Shown: piece after piece, positions 1 to 5,606 of the stretch
How positions within the stretch are numbered: position 1 is the first letter of the stretch
How the letters are laid out: each line of letters begins with the position of its first letter
DNA from: Pseudomonadota bacterium
Lineage (GTDB): Bacteria; Myxococcota_A; Polyangia; Polyangiales; Polyangiaceae
Direction: 5' to 3'
DNA length: 5,606 bases
NCBI GenBank assembly: GCA_023411445.1
Contig: JAEYOT010000242.1
Location: forward strand, 1 to 5,606
Notes under the pieces: generated by a model
What the model saw: the letters and a program-made list of their open reading frames with translations, nothing else
Database searches by the model: none
What the model was told of the DNA's origin: nothing
Translations under genes and position numbers: made by a program

Positions 1-806
1 GCCGGCAGCTCTCCAGCCGCCACGGCTTCTTCGACGGACGCTTCGTAGTCGTCCTCCCCGCGGTCCTCTTCGTCGTAGTTGCTGTGACCGAAGGAGGCAC
101 CGTGGTACCCGAAGGCGCCGTCCAGAAAGCCGCGGCCGAACTTCAGTCGCGACTCGAAATGCGCGTCCACCGTGTCCGCGGCGTAGCGCACCAGATCCGA
201 CTCGCGCGTGTCGTAGCCGATGCCGTAGAACGCGTAGTCCGGCCGGCGCGTGGCGGTGACGCTCAGCGTGAGCTCCAACTGCTCGCCGAAGCGAAAGCGC
301 TCCGTGGCGGTGCCGGAGAGCCAGTCCGCGCCCCAAGTGGAGCCGCGCAGCCGCAAGTCATGACCCTCGAAGCCGGCGTCGTCCCAGAACGCGTACAAGC
401 CGACGCTGGGCTCGAAGCCGAAATCGATGAACGCGATCGGAATGATGCCGGCGCTGTGATCGGGGCCGAAAACGAAGAAGTCGTAGATGGCGCGCGGCAG
501 CTCGGCCTTCTCCGCGGCCGTGACGGCGGCGCCGAGCGGGCGTCGGATCAAGAACTCGCTCGTGAAGTACAGCGGCGAGAGCAGGACGCGCGGTATCCAC
601 AGCGCCGATCTGCCTGGCGTCGTGCGAGGCCCGCCGCGTCCGTCGTAATTTGGCAGCTCTCGCTTCTCATCGTTGGTCAGCGGCCGCCCGTCGGCCTGCG
701 GCTTCTCTTGGTTGGCCTGCGCCTTTTCGTCCGCGACCTGCGCGGCGGGGGCGGGGCCCGGGAGCGCAGCCAACAAGACGAGGCCCAGCGTGGCAGCGCA
801 CGTCAT
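1..806 (-). CDS. Probable outer-membrane beta-barrel protein, BamA/D15-like, 3' part missing
   Basis: The frame is open from ATG at 806 to the window edge (268 codons), so the C-terminus is not seen. Residues 1-22 form a hydrophobic export signal ending in APAA, with likely cleavage near residue 22; the N-region has no Lys or Arg, which is unusual. A polar linker (about 23-66) is followed by WIPRVLLSP (70-78) and the stretch to RRPLG (88-92), a pattern I associate with D15/BamA-type proteins of myxobacteria. From about residue 118 the chain alternates polar and hydrophobic/aromatic residues as in transmembrane beta-strands, and FYGIGYDT (193-200) resembles the YxGxGxDT motif of surface-antigen barrels. 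An acidic stretch (about 244-260) could be a surface loop. The start overlaps the upstream transporter stop (ATGA); no in-frame start lies just upstream. Family assignment is by pattern memory; a different outer-membrane barrel family is possible. Confidence 0.68.
   Translation of the reverse strand, partial: MTCAATLGLVLLAALPGPAPAAQVADEKAQANQEKPQADGRPLTNDEKRELPNYDGRGGPRTTPGRSALWIPRVLLSPLYFTSEFLIRRPLGAAVTAAEKAELPRAIYDFFVFGPDHSAGIIPIAFIDFGFEPSVGLYAFWDDAGFEGHDLRLRGSTWGADWLSGTATERFRFGEQLELTLSVTATRRPDYAFYGIGYDTRESDLVRYAADTVDAHFESRLKFGRGFLDGAFGYHGASFGHSNYDEEDRGEDDYEASVEEAVAAGELP
803..806 (-). other. ATGA stop/start overlap (translational coupling)
   Basis: On the minus strand the bases 806 to 803 read ATGA: the ATG of the barrel gene overlaps the TGA of the transporter gene. 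An AAGGA-type ribosome-binding sequence sits about 12 bases before the ATG, inside the transporter's last codons, which is rather far. The arrangement is typical of co-transcribed genes in which the downstream gene depends on ribosomes finishing the upstream one. Confidence 0.8.
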
Positions 807-2176
807 GTCGCCAGCTGTTCCTTTCCTTCGCGGATGCGATCGTGCAGGCGGCCGATGCCGACCGCGAGCGCTAGCCAAGTGCCGGCCAGCGCTAGGCTGA
901 GCCAGGCGAAGCGCTGTACGGAGAAGCCCAGCAGATCCACAGCCAAGTAAACGGAGATGGCCGAGCACACGTCGCCGATGCGAACGCAGAAGGTATCCAC
1001 CACCTGCTTGGCCTTGAACTTCATGTCCGGCGAGGTCACGAGCCATAGCATCTGCTTGAGGGTGTTGTTGAGCGAGTAGTCCGTCGCGTTCTCCGCTGTC
1101 TTGCCGATTTTGACGAGGGTCACGATGGGGGCGAAGGCGAAGATGGCGGCGTTGCCTAGCGCCAGCGCCGGCAAGAACAAGAACGCTTTGGAGAGCCCGA
1201 GCCACTTGACCACGCGCGAGACCACGAACGTCTGCAACAAGACTCCAGCCACGTTGACGTAGAAGAAGAAGTTGGCGTAGGCGGCGCCGATGGCGTTGCC
1301 CGTGTCCTCCGCGCGGACTTTACCCTGGCTCACCGCCTCGGCGACATCCGCCTTGATCAGCTTGCTCAGCATGTACTCGCCGTTGGTGTTCACCCAGTTG
1401 TAGACCAGGGCAAATAGCGCGATGAGCAGCAGGTAGCGGTGGCTCAGTACCAAGCGGAAGCCGCCGGAGCGGCTCGGCTGTGACTGCGCCTCCTCGTTCT
1501 TGCCGGTGCCTGCCTCCGTCTTGCCAGAGCCTGCGTCCCCGTCGCGTTGCTCGCGGCGGTGCACCAGCCAGAACAGCGTGGCGCACAAGCCGAGCAGGCC
1601 CGCGGCGATGAGCAGCATGTTGGGGATGCCCACGCCTCGAATCGCAACGTCCGCCCCCTTGCTGCCGACGGCCGCGCCGACCGAGCCGCCGATGGCGACA
1701 AGGGGAAATAGGCGATCGCCCTGCTCACGCTCGTAGAGGTCGTTGGCGAAGGCCCAGAACTGCGCGATGATCATCACGCTGTAGACGCCTACCCAAGCGT
1801 AGAAGATGAGGCCGAGCCCGGCGCGCAAGCTCGGCACGGCCATCGCCGCGTAGAACAGCAAGAGCTGCGCGCCGAAGGCGAGCGTCACGTAGATGACCAG
1901 CTTGTGGCGGGCGAAGCTGTCGACCAGCTTGTCGTAAGCCGGCACGATCAAGAACAAGAGCGCCGCGATCGCGCCACTCATGTACGACTTGTACTCGGCC
2001 CCCGAGCTCATCGCCAGGATCAGCGCCTCGCGCACCGGCTTCACGAAGTAGTACGCGGTCAACATCAAGAAGACGTTGAGCGTCAGCAAGAGCGCCGTGA
2101 TGGCCTCGCCCTGGCGCACTTCGGTGACGGGCCTGAGGGCTCGCGCTAGCCAGGCAGGTTCGGTGGGCTTGGTCAC
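803..2176 (-). CDS. NTP/NDP exchange transporter-like protein (ATP/ADP translocase, Tlc/NTT family)
   Basis: A 457-residue inner-membrane carrier. Members of this family, which has an MFS-like fold, exchange nucleotides across membranes in Rickettsia, Chlamydia and plastids; related proteins occur in free-living bacteria, where the substrate is mostly unknown. Visible support: 11-12 hydrophobic segments (for example about 26-45, 65-82, 93-113, 121-141, 183-205, 247-262, 299-320, 328-350, 405-443); the first-helix motif TAYYFVKPVREALIL (40-54); DYSLNNTLKQ (366-375); and FKAKQVVDTFCVRIGDV (387-403), signature stretches of this family. A charged, low-complexity loop (206-240) divides the two halves as in MFS carriers. 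The length is close to, slightly below, the roughly 500 residues of rickettsial members. Translation starts at GTG 2176, with AGGGTGA seven bases upstream. It is first in a unit with the barrel gene. Family is confident; ATP as substrate is not shown. Confidence 0.88.
   Translation of the reverse strand: MTKPTEPAWLARALRPVTEVRQGEAITALLLTLNVFLMLTAYYFVKPVREALILAMSSGAEYKSYMSGAIAALLFLIVPAYDKLVDSFARHKLVIYVTLAFGAQLLLFYAAMAVPSLRAGLGLIFYAWVGVYSVMIIAQFWAFANDLYEREQGDRLFPLVAIGGSVGAAVGSKGADVAIRGVGIPNMLLIAAGLLGLCATLFWLVHRREQRDGDAGSGKTEAGTGKNEEAQSQPSRSGGFRLVLSHRYLLLIALFALVYNWVNTNGEYMLSKLIKADVAEAVSQGKVRAEDTGNAIGAAYANFFFYVNVAGVLLQTFVVSRVVKWLGLSKAFLFLPALALGNAAIFAFAPIVTLVKIGKTAENATDYSLNNTLKQMLWLVTSPDMKFKAKQVVDTFCVRIGDVCSAISVYLAVDLLGFSVQRFAWLSLALAGTWLALAVGIGRLHDRIREGKEQLAT
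1496..1537 (-). repeat. Imperfect 21-bp tandem repeat inside the transporter's central loop
   Basis: Two adjacent 21-base units (best seen as 1499-1519 and 1520-1540) agree at 16 of 21 positions by eye. In the reading frame they encode DAGSGKT (residues 214-220) followed by EAGTGKN (221-227). The repeat keeps the frame and lies in the hydrophilic linker between the two six-helix halves, where length changes should be tolerated. It looks like a local duplication that has since drifted. Confidence 0.6.
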
Positions 2177-2234
2177 TTCGGCGTCACCCTAACCCAGGTG
2201 GGGTACGTTGTAGATTTCGATTCGCGGCGCGGTT
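2177..2234. promoter_or_regulatory. Divergent intergenic spacer between the transporter gene and tex
   Basis: These 58 bases must hold the 5' ends of both divergent genes, unless transcription starts inside a coding region. On the minus strand AGGGTGA (2190-2184) is a fair ribosome-binding site for the GTG at 2176. A weak minus-strand promoter-like pair, TCTACA (2214-2209) and TAGGGT (2191-2186) with a 17-base spacer, overlaps that site and would leave almost no leader, so I do not trust it. On the plus strand no good -35/-10 pair and no Shine-Dalgarno sequence is visible before tex. I see no clear operator palindrome. Confidence 0.4.
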
Positions 2235-4562
2235 ATGGCCTGCGCGATGCCTTCGGTCACAGACATTTCGAGCACTCCCGAGCCTTTCGATCCCGTGCCG
2301 ACCGTGTCCCGGGAGCTGGGACTTCCGCTCCCCGCCGTCAAGGCCGTGGTGGCCCTGCTCGCGGAGGGCGCGACGGTGCCCTTCATCGCGCGCTACCGTA
2401 AGGAAGCTAGCGGCGGGCTGGACGAGGTCGCGATCCGAAACATCGACGAGCGGCGGACCTACGCGCTCGAGCTCGAGGCCCGGCGTCGCAGCGTGCTCGG
2501 GGAAATCGCGAGCCAGGGCAAGCTGACCGCCGCCCTGGAGGCACGCCTGAAGGCTGCCAGCACCAAGGCCGAGCTGGAAGATCTGTACCTGCCGTTTAAG
2601 CCCAAGCGCCGCACCCGCGCGGTGATTGCCCGAGAGCGCGGGCTCGAGCCGCTGGCGGAGCTGCTCTGGGCGCAGGGTGACGACGGTCCCGAGGCCGCAG
2701 CGCAGCGCTTCGTCAGCGCCGAGAAGGAGGTGCCGGACGCGGCGGCGGCGCTGGCCGGCGCGCGGGACATCGTGGCCGAGCGGATCGCCGAAGACGCGGA
2801 GCTGCGCCGGCACGCGCGGGAGACCTATCTGAAACAGGGCCAGATCGAGGTGCACAAGCTGCCGGAGCACCGCGACAAGCCGACCAAGTTCGATGCCTAC
2901 GAGAACTTCAACGAGCCGCTCGCGCAGATCCCGTCGCACCGCTATCTGGCGATTCGGCGCGGCGAGACGGAGGGCGTGCTGCGCGCCGGCCTCGCGATCG
3001 ATAAGGAGCAGCTGATCGAGCACGCTGCCAGGCCGCGCGTACGCCAGGGCTCGCCCTGGGCAGACGAGATGCGCGTGGCCGTGAAAGACGGCGTGTCGCG
3101 CCTGCTCGTGCCCTCCGTGGAGGTGGACGTGCGGGTGGAGCTCAAGCTCGCGGCCGACAAGGCGGCCATCGACGTGTTCGCCAAGAACCTGAGGGAGCTG
3201 CTGCTGGCCGCGCCGCTCGGAACTCGCTACGTGCTGGGCATCGATCCGGGCCAGCGCACCGGCTGCAAGTGCGTCGTGGTGGACGAGACCGGCAAGCTGC
3301 TCGAGCACGAGACCATCTATCTGGTGCAAGGCGACGCCGCGCTGGAGCGCGCGAAGCAGACGCTGCAGAACCTGCTCCAGCGCCACCCGATCGTGGCGAT
3401 CGCGGTCGGCAACGGGACGCACGGTCGTGAGACGGAGGCCTTCGCGCGCGACGTGGTCAAGAGCTTGCCCGCCCACGAGACGACGCCCTTCGTGGTCAGC
3501 GTGAGCGAGGCGGGCGCGAGCATTTACTCAGCGAGCGACGTGGCGCGAGAAGAGTTTCCTGATTTGGATCTCACGATCCGCGGCGCCGTCAGCATCGCCC
3601 GGCGCTTGCAAGATCCGTTGGCTGAGCTGGTCAAGCTCGATCCCAAGAGCATCGGCGTGGGGCAGTACCAGCACGACGTGTTTCAGCCGTTTCTGGCGAA
3701 GAAGCTGGATGACGTGGTGGAGAGCTGCGTCAGCGGCGTGGGCGTGGAGCTGAACACGGCCAGCGCGCCGCTGCTCGCCCGCGTCGCGGGGCTTGGGCCC
3801 AGCCTGGCCAAGCGCATCGTGGCTCACAGAAACGAGAAGGGCTCGTTCAAGAGCCGGCGCGCGCTCTTGCAAGTGCCGGGGCTAGGACCCAAGACCTTCG
3901 AGCAGGCGGCGGGCTTCGTGCGCGTGCGTGGCGGCGAGCACCCGCTCGACGCGAGCGCGGTGCACCCGGAGCGCTACGAGCTGGTGGAGCGCATCGCGGC
4001 CGATCTGGGCGTGCCGGTCGTTTCGCTCATCGGTAACGCCGAGCTACTGCGCAAGCTGGATCGCACGCGCTACCACAAGAGCGACGTGGGCAGCTTCACG
4101 CTGGAGGACATCTGCGCCGAGCTGTTGCGCCCGGGCCGCGATCCGCGCGAGCAATTCCAGCCTCCCAGCTTCCGGGACGATGTCCGCACCTTGGAAGATC
4201 TCAAGCCGGGCATGACGCTCGAGGGCGTGGTCACCAACGTGACCGCCTTCGGCGCGTTCGTGGACGTGGGCGTGCACCAAGACGGCCTGGTTCACGTTTC
4301 GCAGCTCGCCGATCGCTTCGTGAAGGATCCGAGCGAGGTGGTAAAGGTAGGGGACAAAGTGAGCGTCCGCGTGCTCGAGGTGGATCTGGCGCGTCGCCGC
4401 ATCGCCCTGACCCGCAAGTCCGGCGCGGCGCCGACCCCAGCGGCCAAGGGCCCCCAGCAGCCGGCGCCCGGTCGCCCGCGCAAGCCCGGCTCCCCGGCCG
4501 CCAGCGAGAAGCCGGCGGAAAAGTTCCGTAACACCCCCTTCGCCACGCATTTTCGCAAGTAG
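2235..4562 (+). CDS. tex: Tex family S1 RNA-binding protein (transcription accessory protein)
   Basis: A 775-residue cytoplasmic protein, full length for Tex (about 770-780 in E. coli and Pseudomonas). Tex binds nucleic acid and influences transcription and toxin expression in some pathogens; its exact role is unsettled. Domains in order: the Tex N-terminal helical region with TVPFIARYRKE (47-57) and GGLDE (60-64); the YqgF/RNase H-like domain (about 331-455) opening with GIDPGQRTG (335-343) and including VSEAGASIYSAS (423-434); tandem helix-hairpin-helix (about 505-565) with GLGPSLAKRI and PGLGPKTF; the S1 domain (about 659-727) with GAFVDVGVHQDGLVH; and a Pro/Ala-rich basic tail (729-775). 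Acidic positions D337, E425 and D460 sit where RuvC-like nucleases carry catalytic residues, but Tex proteins are not known as active nucleases. ATG 2235 is the first start after an in-frame TAG at 2211; ATG 2247 is equally possible since neither has a Shine-Dalgarno sequence. Confidence 0.97.
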   Translation: MACAMPSVTDISSTPEPFDPVPTVSRELGLPLPAVKAVVALLAEGATVPFIARYRKEASGGLDEVAIRNIDERRTYALELEARRRSVLGEIASQGKLTAALEARLKAASTKAELEDLYLPFKPKRRTRAVIARERGLEPLAELLWAQGDDGPEAAAQRFVSAEKEVPDAAAALAGARDIVAERIAEDAELRRHARETYLKQGQIEVHKLPEHRDKPTKFDAYENFNEPLAQIPSHRYLAIRRGETEGVLRAGLAIDKEQLIEHAARPRVRQGSPWADEMRVAVKDGVSRLLVPSVEVDVRVELKLAADKAAIDVFAKNLRELLLAAPLGTRYVLGIDPGQRTGCKCVVVDETGKLLEHETIYLVQGDAALERAKQTLQNLLQRHPIVAIAVGNGTHGRETEAFARDVVKSLPAHETTPFVVSVSEAGASIYSASDVAREEFPDLDLTIRGAVSIARRLQDPLAELVKLDPKSIGVGQYQHDVFQPFLAKKLDDVVESCVSGVGVELNTASAPLLARVAGLGPSLAKRIVAHRNEKGSFKSRRALLQVPGLGPKTFEQAAGFVRVRGGEHPLDASAVHPERYELVERIAADLGVPVVSLIGNAELLRKLDRTRYHKSDVGSFTLEDICAELLRPGRDPREQFQPPSFRDDVRTLEDLKPGMTLEGVVTNVTAFGAFVDVGVHQDGLVHVSQLADRFVKDPSEVVKVGDKVSVRVLEVDLARRRIALTRKSGAAPTPAAKGPQQPAPGRPRKPGSPAASEKPAEKFRNTPFATHFRK

Positions 4563-4662
4563 ACGGGCGGGCAGGGAAGGGGCGGCCTCGGTCGAGCGGA
4601 AGATCCGGTCACACTCCGGCGCCCTCGTTCGATGGGGTGGGGGAGTCACGGCTCGCTCACCC
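4563..4662 (+). promoter_or_regulatory. Spacer after tex with a possible ECF-type promoter
   Basis: This 100-base gap has no gene and no convincing terminator for tex: I find no strong hairpin followed by a T-run. GGTCACAC (4607-4614) and CGTTCGAT (4626-4633) are spaced roughly like the -35 and -10 elements of an ECF-sigma promoter, ending about 30 bases before the next start codon. This would fit autoregulation of the sigma-like gene, but it is a guess from layout. A purine-rich GGTGGGGGAG (4636-4645) lies 17 bases before the ATG at 4663, too far for an ordinary ribosome-binding site. Confidence 0.25.
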
Positions 4663-5472
4663 ATGGTCACGCCCGCCCCTCTGATGCCCAGCAAAGCCCG
4701 GCTCGCGGATCCGGGCCTGCGCCGCGCGGTGGAGGCCGCCGTGCGGCGTCGCGTGCGCAGCGACGAGGCCGAAGACCTTGTGCAGGCCACGTTCACGGAC
4801 GTGCTCTCGGCGCCGCGCCTGCCGGAGGACGAAGAGGAGCTGCGCCGCTTCGTCTTCGGCGTCGCGCGCAACAAAGTCTTCGACCATTTCCGGCGCCAGA
4901 AGCGCGAGGAGTCGCTCAGCGACGCGGAGCTGGCCGGCCCCGAGCCGCCGCTCTCCGCGCGGGACATGCTGCGCTGGGCCGAGGGCGAGCTGGGCGACGC
5001 TGAGGCGCGCGACACGCTGCAGTGGATGCTGCGCGAGGGCGACGGCGAAAAGCTCGAGCACATCGCGCGCGACGCGCAGGTGCCGGCGGCGCGACTGCGC
5101 AAGCGCGTCTCGCGGCTGCGCAAGTTGCTGCGCGAGCGCTGGGCGGCCGAGCTGATCCTCGCCGGCTTCGGCGCCATCCTGCTGCTCGGCGCGTCGCTCT
5201 ATTTCTTTCGCTACGGCGCGCGCAAAGCTGAGGATGAGGTGCAGCGCGAGCCGATGCGGCCGCTGCCGTCCGCTCTGCCCCGAGTGGTGCCGAGCCCGCC
5301 TGAACAGCCGGAGAGCCGTCCCGCGGGCGCTGCGGAGCGGCCCTCGCCCGCGAGCGCCGCACCATCGGCGAGCGTCGTACCCAGCGCATCCCCCCCGCCC
5401 AAGCGGCCTACGGCGCTCACCCCGTCTCCCAAGCCGGCCGCCAAGAACAAGCTCAGCGAGCCGCGCTGGTGA
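4663..5472 (+). CDS. ECF sigma factor-like protein with a C-terminal membrane anchor
   Basis: A 269-residue protein. Residues about 30-81 match sigma-70 region 2: SDEAEDLVQATF (33-44), then FVFGVARNKVFDHFRRQKR (63-81), the stretch that in sigma factors contacts core polymerase and the -10 element. Residues about 129-160 resemble the region 4 helix-turn-helix: LEHIARDAQVPAARLRKRVS, followed by a basic helix. A single hydrophobic helix follows (162-182, AELILAGFGAILLLGASLYFF). The very basic side before it predicts a cytoplasmic N-terminus. The remaining 85 or so residues are a Pro/Ala/Ser-rich tail, presumably periplasmic. Typical ECF factors are about 160-200 residues without a membrane helix. 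No anti-sigma gene is visible here. ATG 4663 has no well-placed Shine-Dalgarno sequence; ATG 4684 (Met8) would also keep both domains. It may act as a tethered regulator released by proteolysis, or may have lost sigma activity and become a sensor. Confidence 0.8.
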   Translation: MVTPAPLMPSKARLADPGLRRAVEAAVRRRVRSDEAEDLVQATFTDVLSAPRLPEDEEELRRFVFGVARNKVFDHFRRQKREESLSDAELAGPEPPLSARDMLRWAEGELGDAEARDTLQWMLREGDGEKLEHIARDAQVPAARLRKRVSRLRKLLRERWAAELILAGFGAILLLGASLYFFRYGARKAEDEVQREPMRPLPSALPRVVPSPPEQPESRPAGAAERPSPASAAPSASVVPSASPPPKRPTALTPSPKPAAKNKLSEPRW

Positions 5473-5536
5473 GCCTGCCCCGCGTCGCGCTCGGCGATTG
5501 CTGAACCGAGCTGCCGCCCTCGCGGTACATGTCGGC

Positions 5537-5606
5537 GTGCTACCGGCGTTCCGCTCACTCGGTTGGTTGCTGCTCCTTGCCGGCTGCGCGCCCGACGGGG
5601 CGACCT
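5537..5606 (+). CDS. Start of a putative lipoprotein, 3' part missing
   Basis: From GTG 5537 the frame is open to the window end and reads a 17-residue lipoprotein signal: Arg at position 6, a hydrophobic core LGWLLLL (8-14) and the lipobox LAGC with Cys at residue 17 (codon 5585-5587). The residue after Cys is Ala, compatible with outer-membrane sorting under the E. coli rule. TTG 5498 in the same frame would give a 30-residue signal and cannot be excluded. Neither start has a clear Shine-Dalgarno sequence. The gap after the sigma-like gene is 64 bases on the same strand, so co-transcription is plausible. Only 23 codons are visible, so the mature protein cannot be identified, and a chance open frame in GC-rich DNA remains possible. 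Confidence 0.5.
   Translation, partial: MLPAFRSLGWLLLLAGCAPDGAT

Noticed and set aside
84..950. Plus-strand open frame of 288 codons
   Set aside because: It is antisense to the barrel gene and the end of the transporter gene, both supported by motifs and the ATGA junction; the translation is Arg/Ala-rich without domain features.
2184..3476. Long open frame of 430 codons on the minus strand opposite tex
   Set aside because: It lies wholly antisense to a confidently identified gene. Its composition (Leu, Arg, His, Gly, Ala rich) is what reverse-strand reading of GC-rich coding DNA gives, and no family motif is visible.
4605..4619. CCGG-N7-CCGG inverted repeat as an operator
   Set aside because: Arms of four bases made of CCGG are too short and too common in this composition to count as an operator.
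4632..5003. Plus-strand open frame beginning ATG GGG TGG just upstream of the sigma-like gene
   Set aside because: It overlaps the sigma-like gene in another frame and encodes a Gly/Ala/Arg-rich sequence with no domain features; the frame at 4663 shows sigma region motifs.
4044..5177. Minus-strand open frame of 377 codons across the tex end and the sigma-like gene
   Set aside because: It spans two well-supported plus-strand genes and the spacer between them, and its translation is Ser/Arg/Ala low complexity.
5469..5504. GTG start overlapping the sigma-like stop codon (GTGA)
   Set aside because: The frame closes at TGA 5502 after 11 codons, so it is not a coupled gene start.
5489..5511. Hairpin GCTCGG / CCGAGC with an 11-base loop as a terminator after the sigma-like gene
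   Set aside because: The stem is only six pairs, the loop is long and no T-run follows; such short inverted repeats are expected by chance in GC-rich DNA.

Overview
The window is GC-rich throughout, with a strong preference for G or C at third codon positions. It carries densely packed chromosomal genes with no mobile element, RNA gene or CRISPR array that I can see. Base composition, the style of the proteins (long Ala/Pro/Ser-rich tails, a membrane-anchored sigma-like protein, a D15-type barrel) and the presence of a nucleotide-translocase-type carrier in an otherwise ordinary genome point to a deltaproteobacterium in the broad sense, most likely a myxobacterium such as Polyangiales. This is an inference from general character; no marker gene here fixes the taxon.

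Layout: bases 1-2176 hold a two-gene unit on the minus strand. The first gene (803-2176) encodes a polytopic carrier of the ATP/ADP translocase (NTT/Tlc) family. Its stop codon overlaps by four bases the start of a second gene (806 to beyond base 1), an exported protein that looks like an outer-membrane beta-barrel of the BamA/D15 type and is cut by the window edge. A 58-base divergent spacer separates this unit from tex (2235-4562, plus strand), a complete Tex-family S1 RNA-binding protein. After a 100-base gap comes a plus-strand gene (4663-5472) for an ECF-sigma-like protein that continues into one transmembrane helix and a Pro/Ala/Ser-rich tail. The last 70 bases appear to be the start of a lipoprotein gene with a clear lipobox.

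Working together: the transporter and barrel genes are probably co-transcribed and translationally coupled, so they may act in one envelope process, but the sequence does not say which. Tex is a housekeeping nucleic-acid-binding protein and is probably unrelated in function to its neighbours. The anchored sigma-like protein and the lipoprotein start may form a small envelope-sensing unit. That is the part of the window most worth following up, although nothing here proves a new system.
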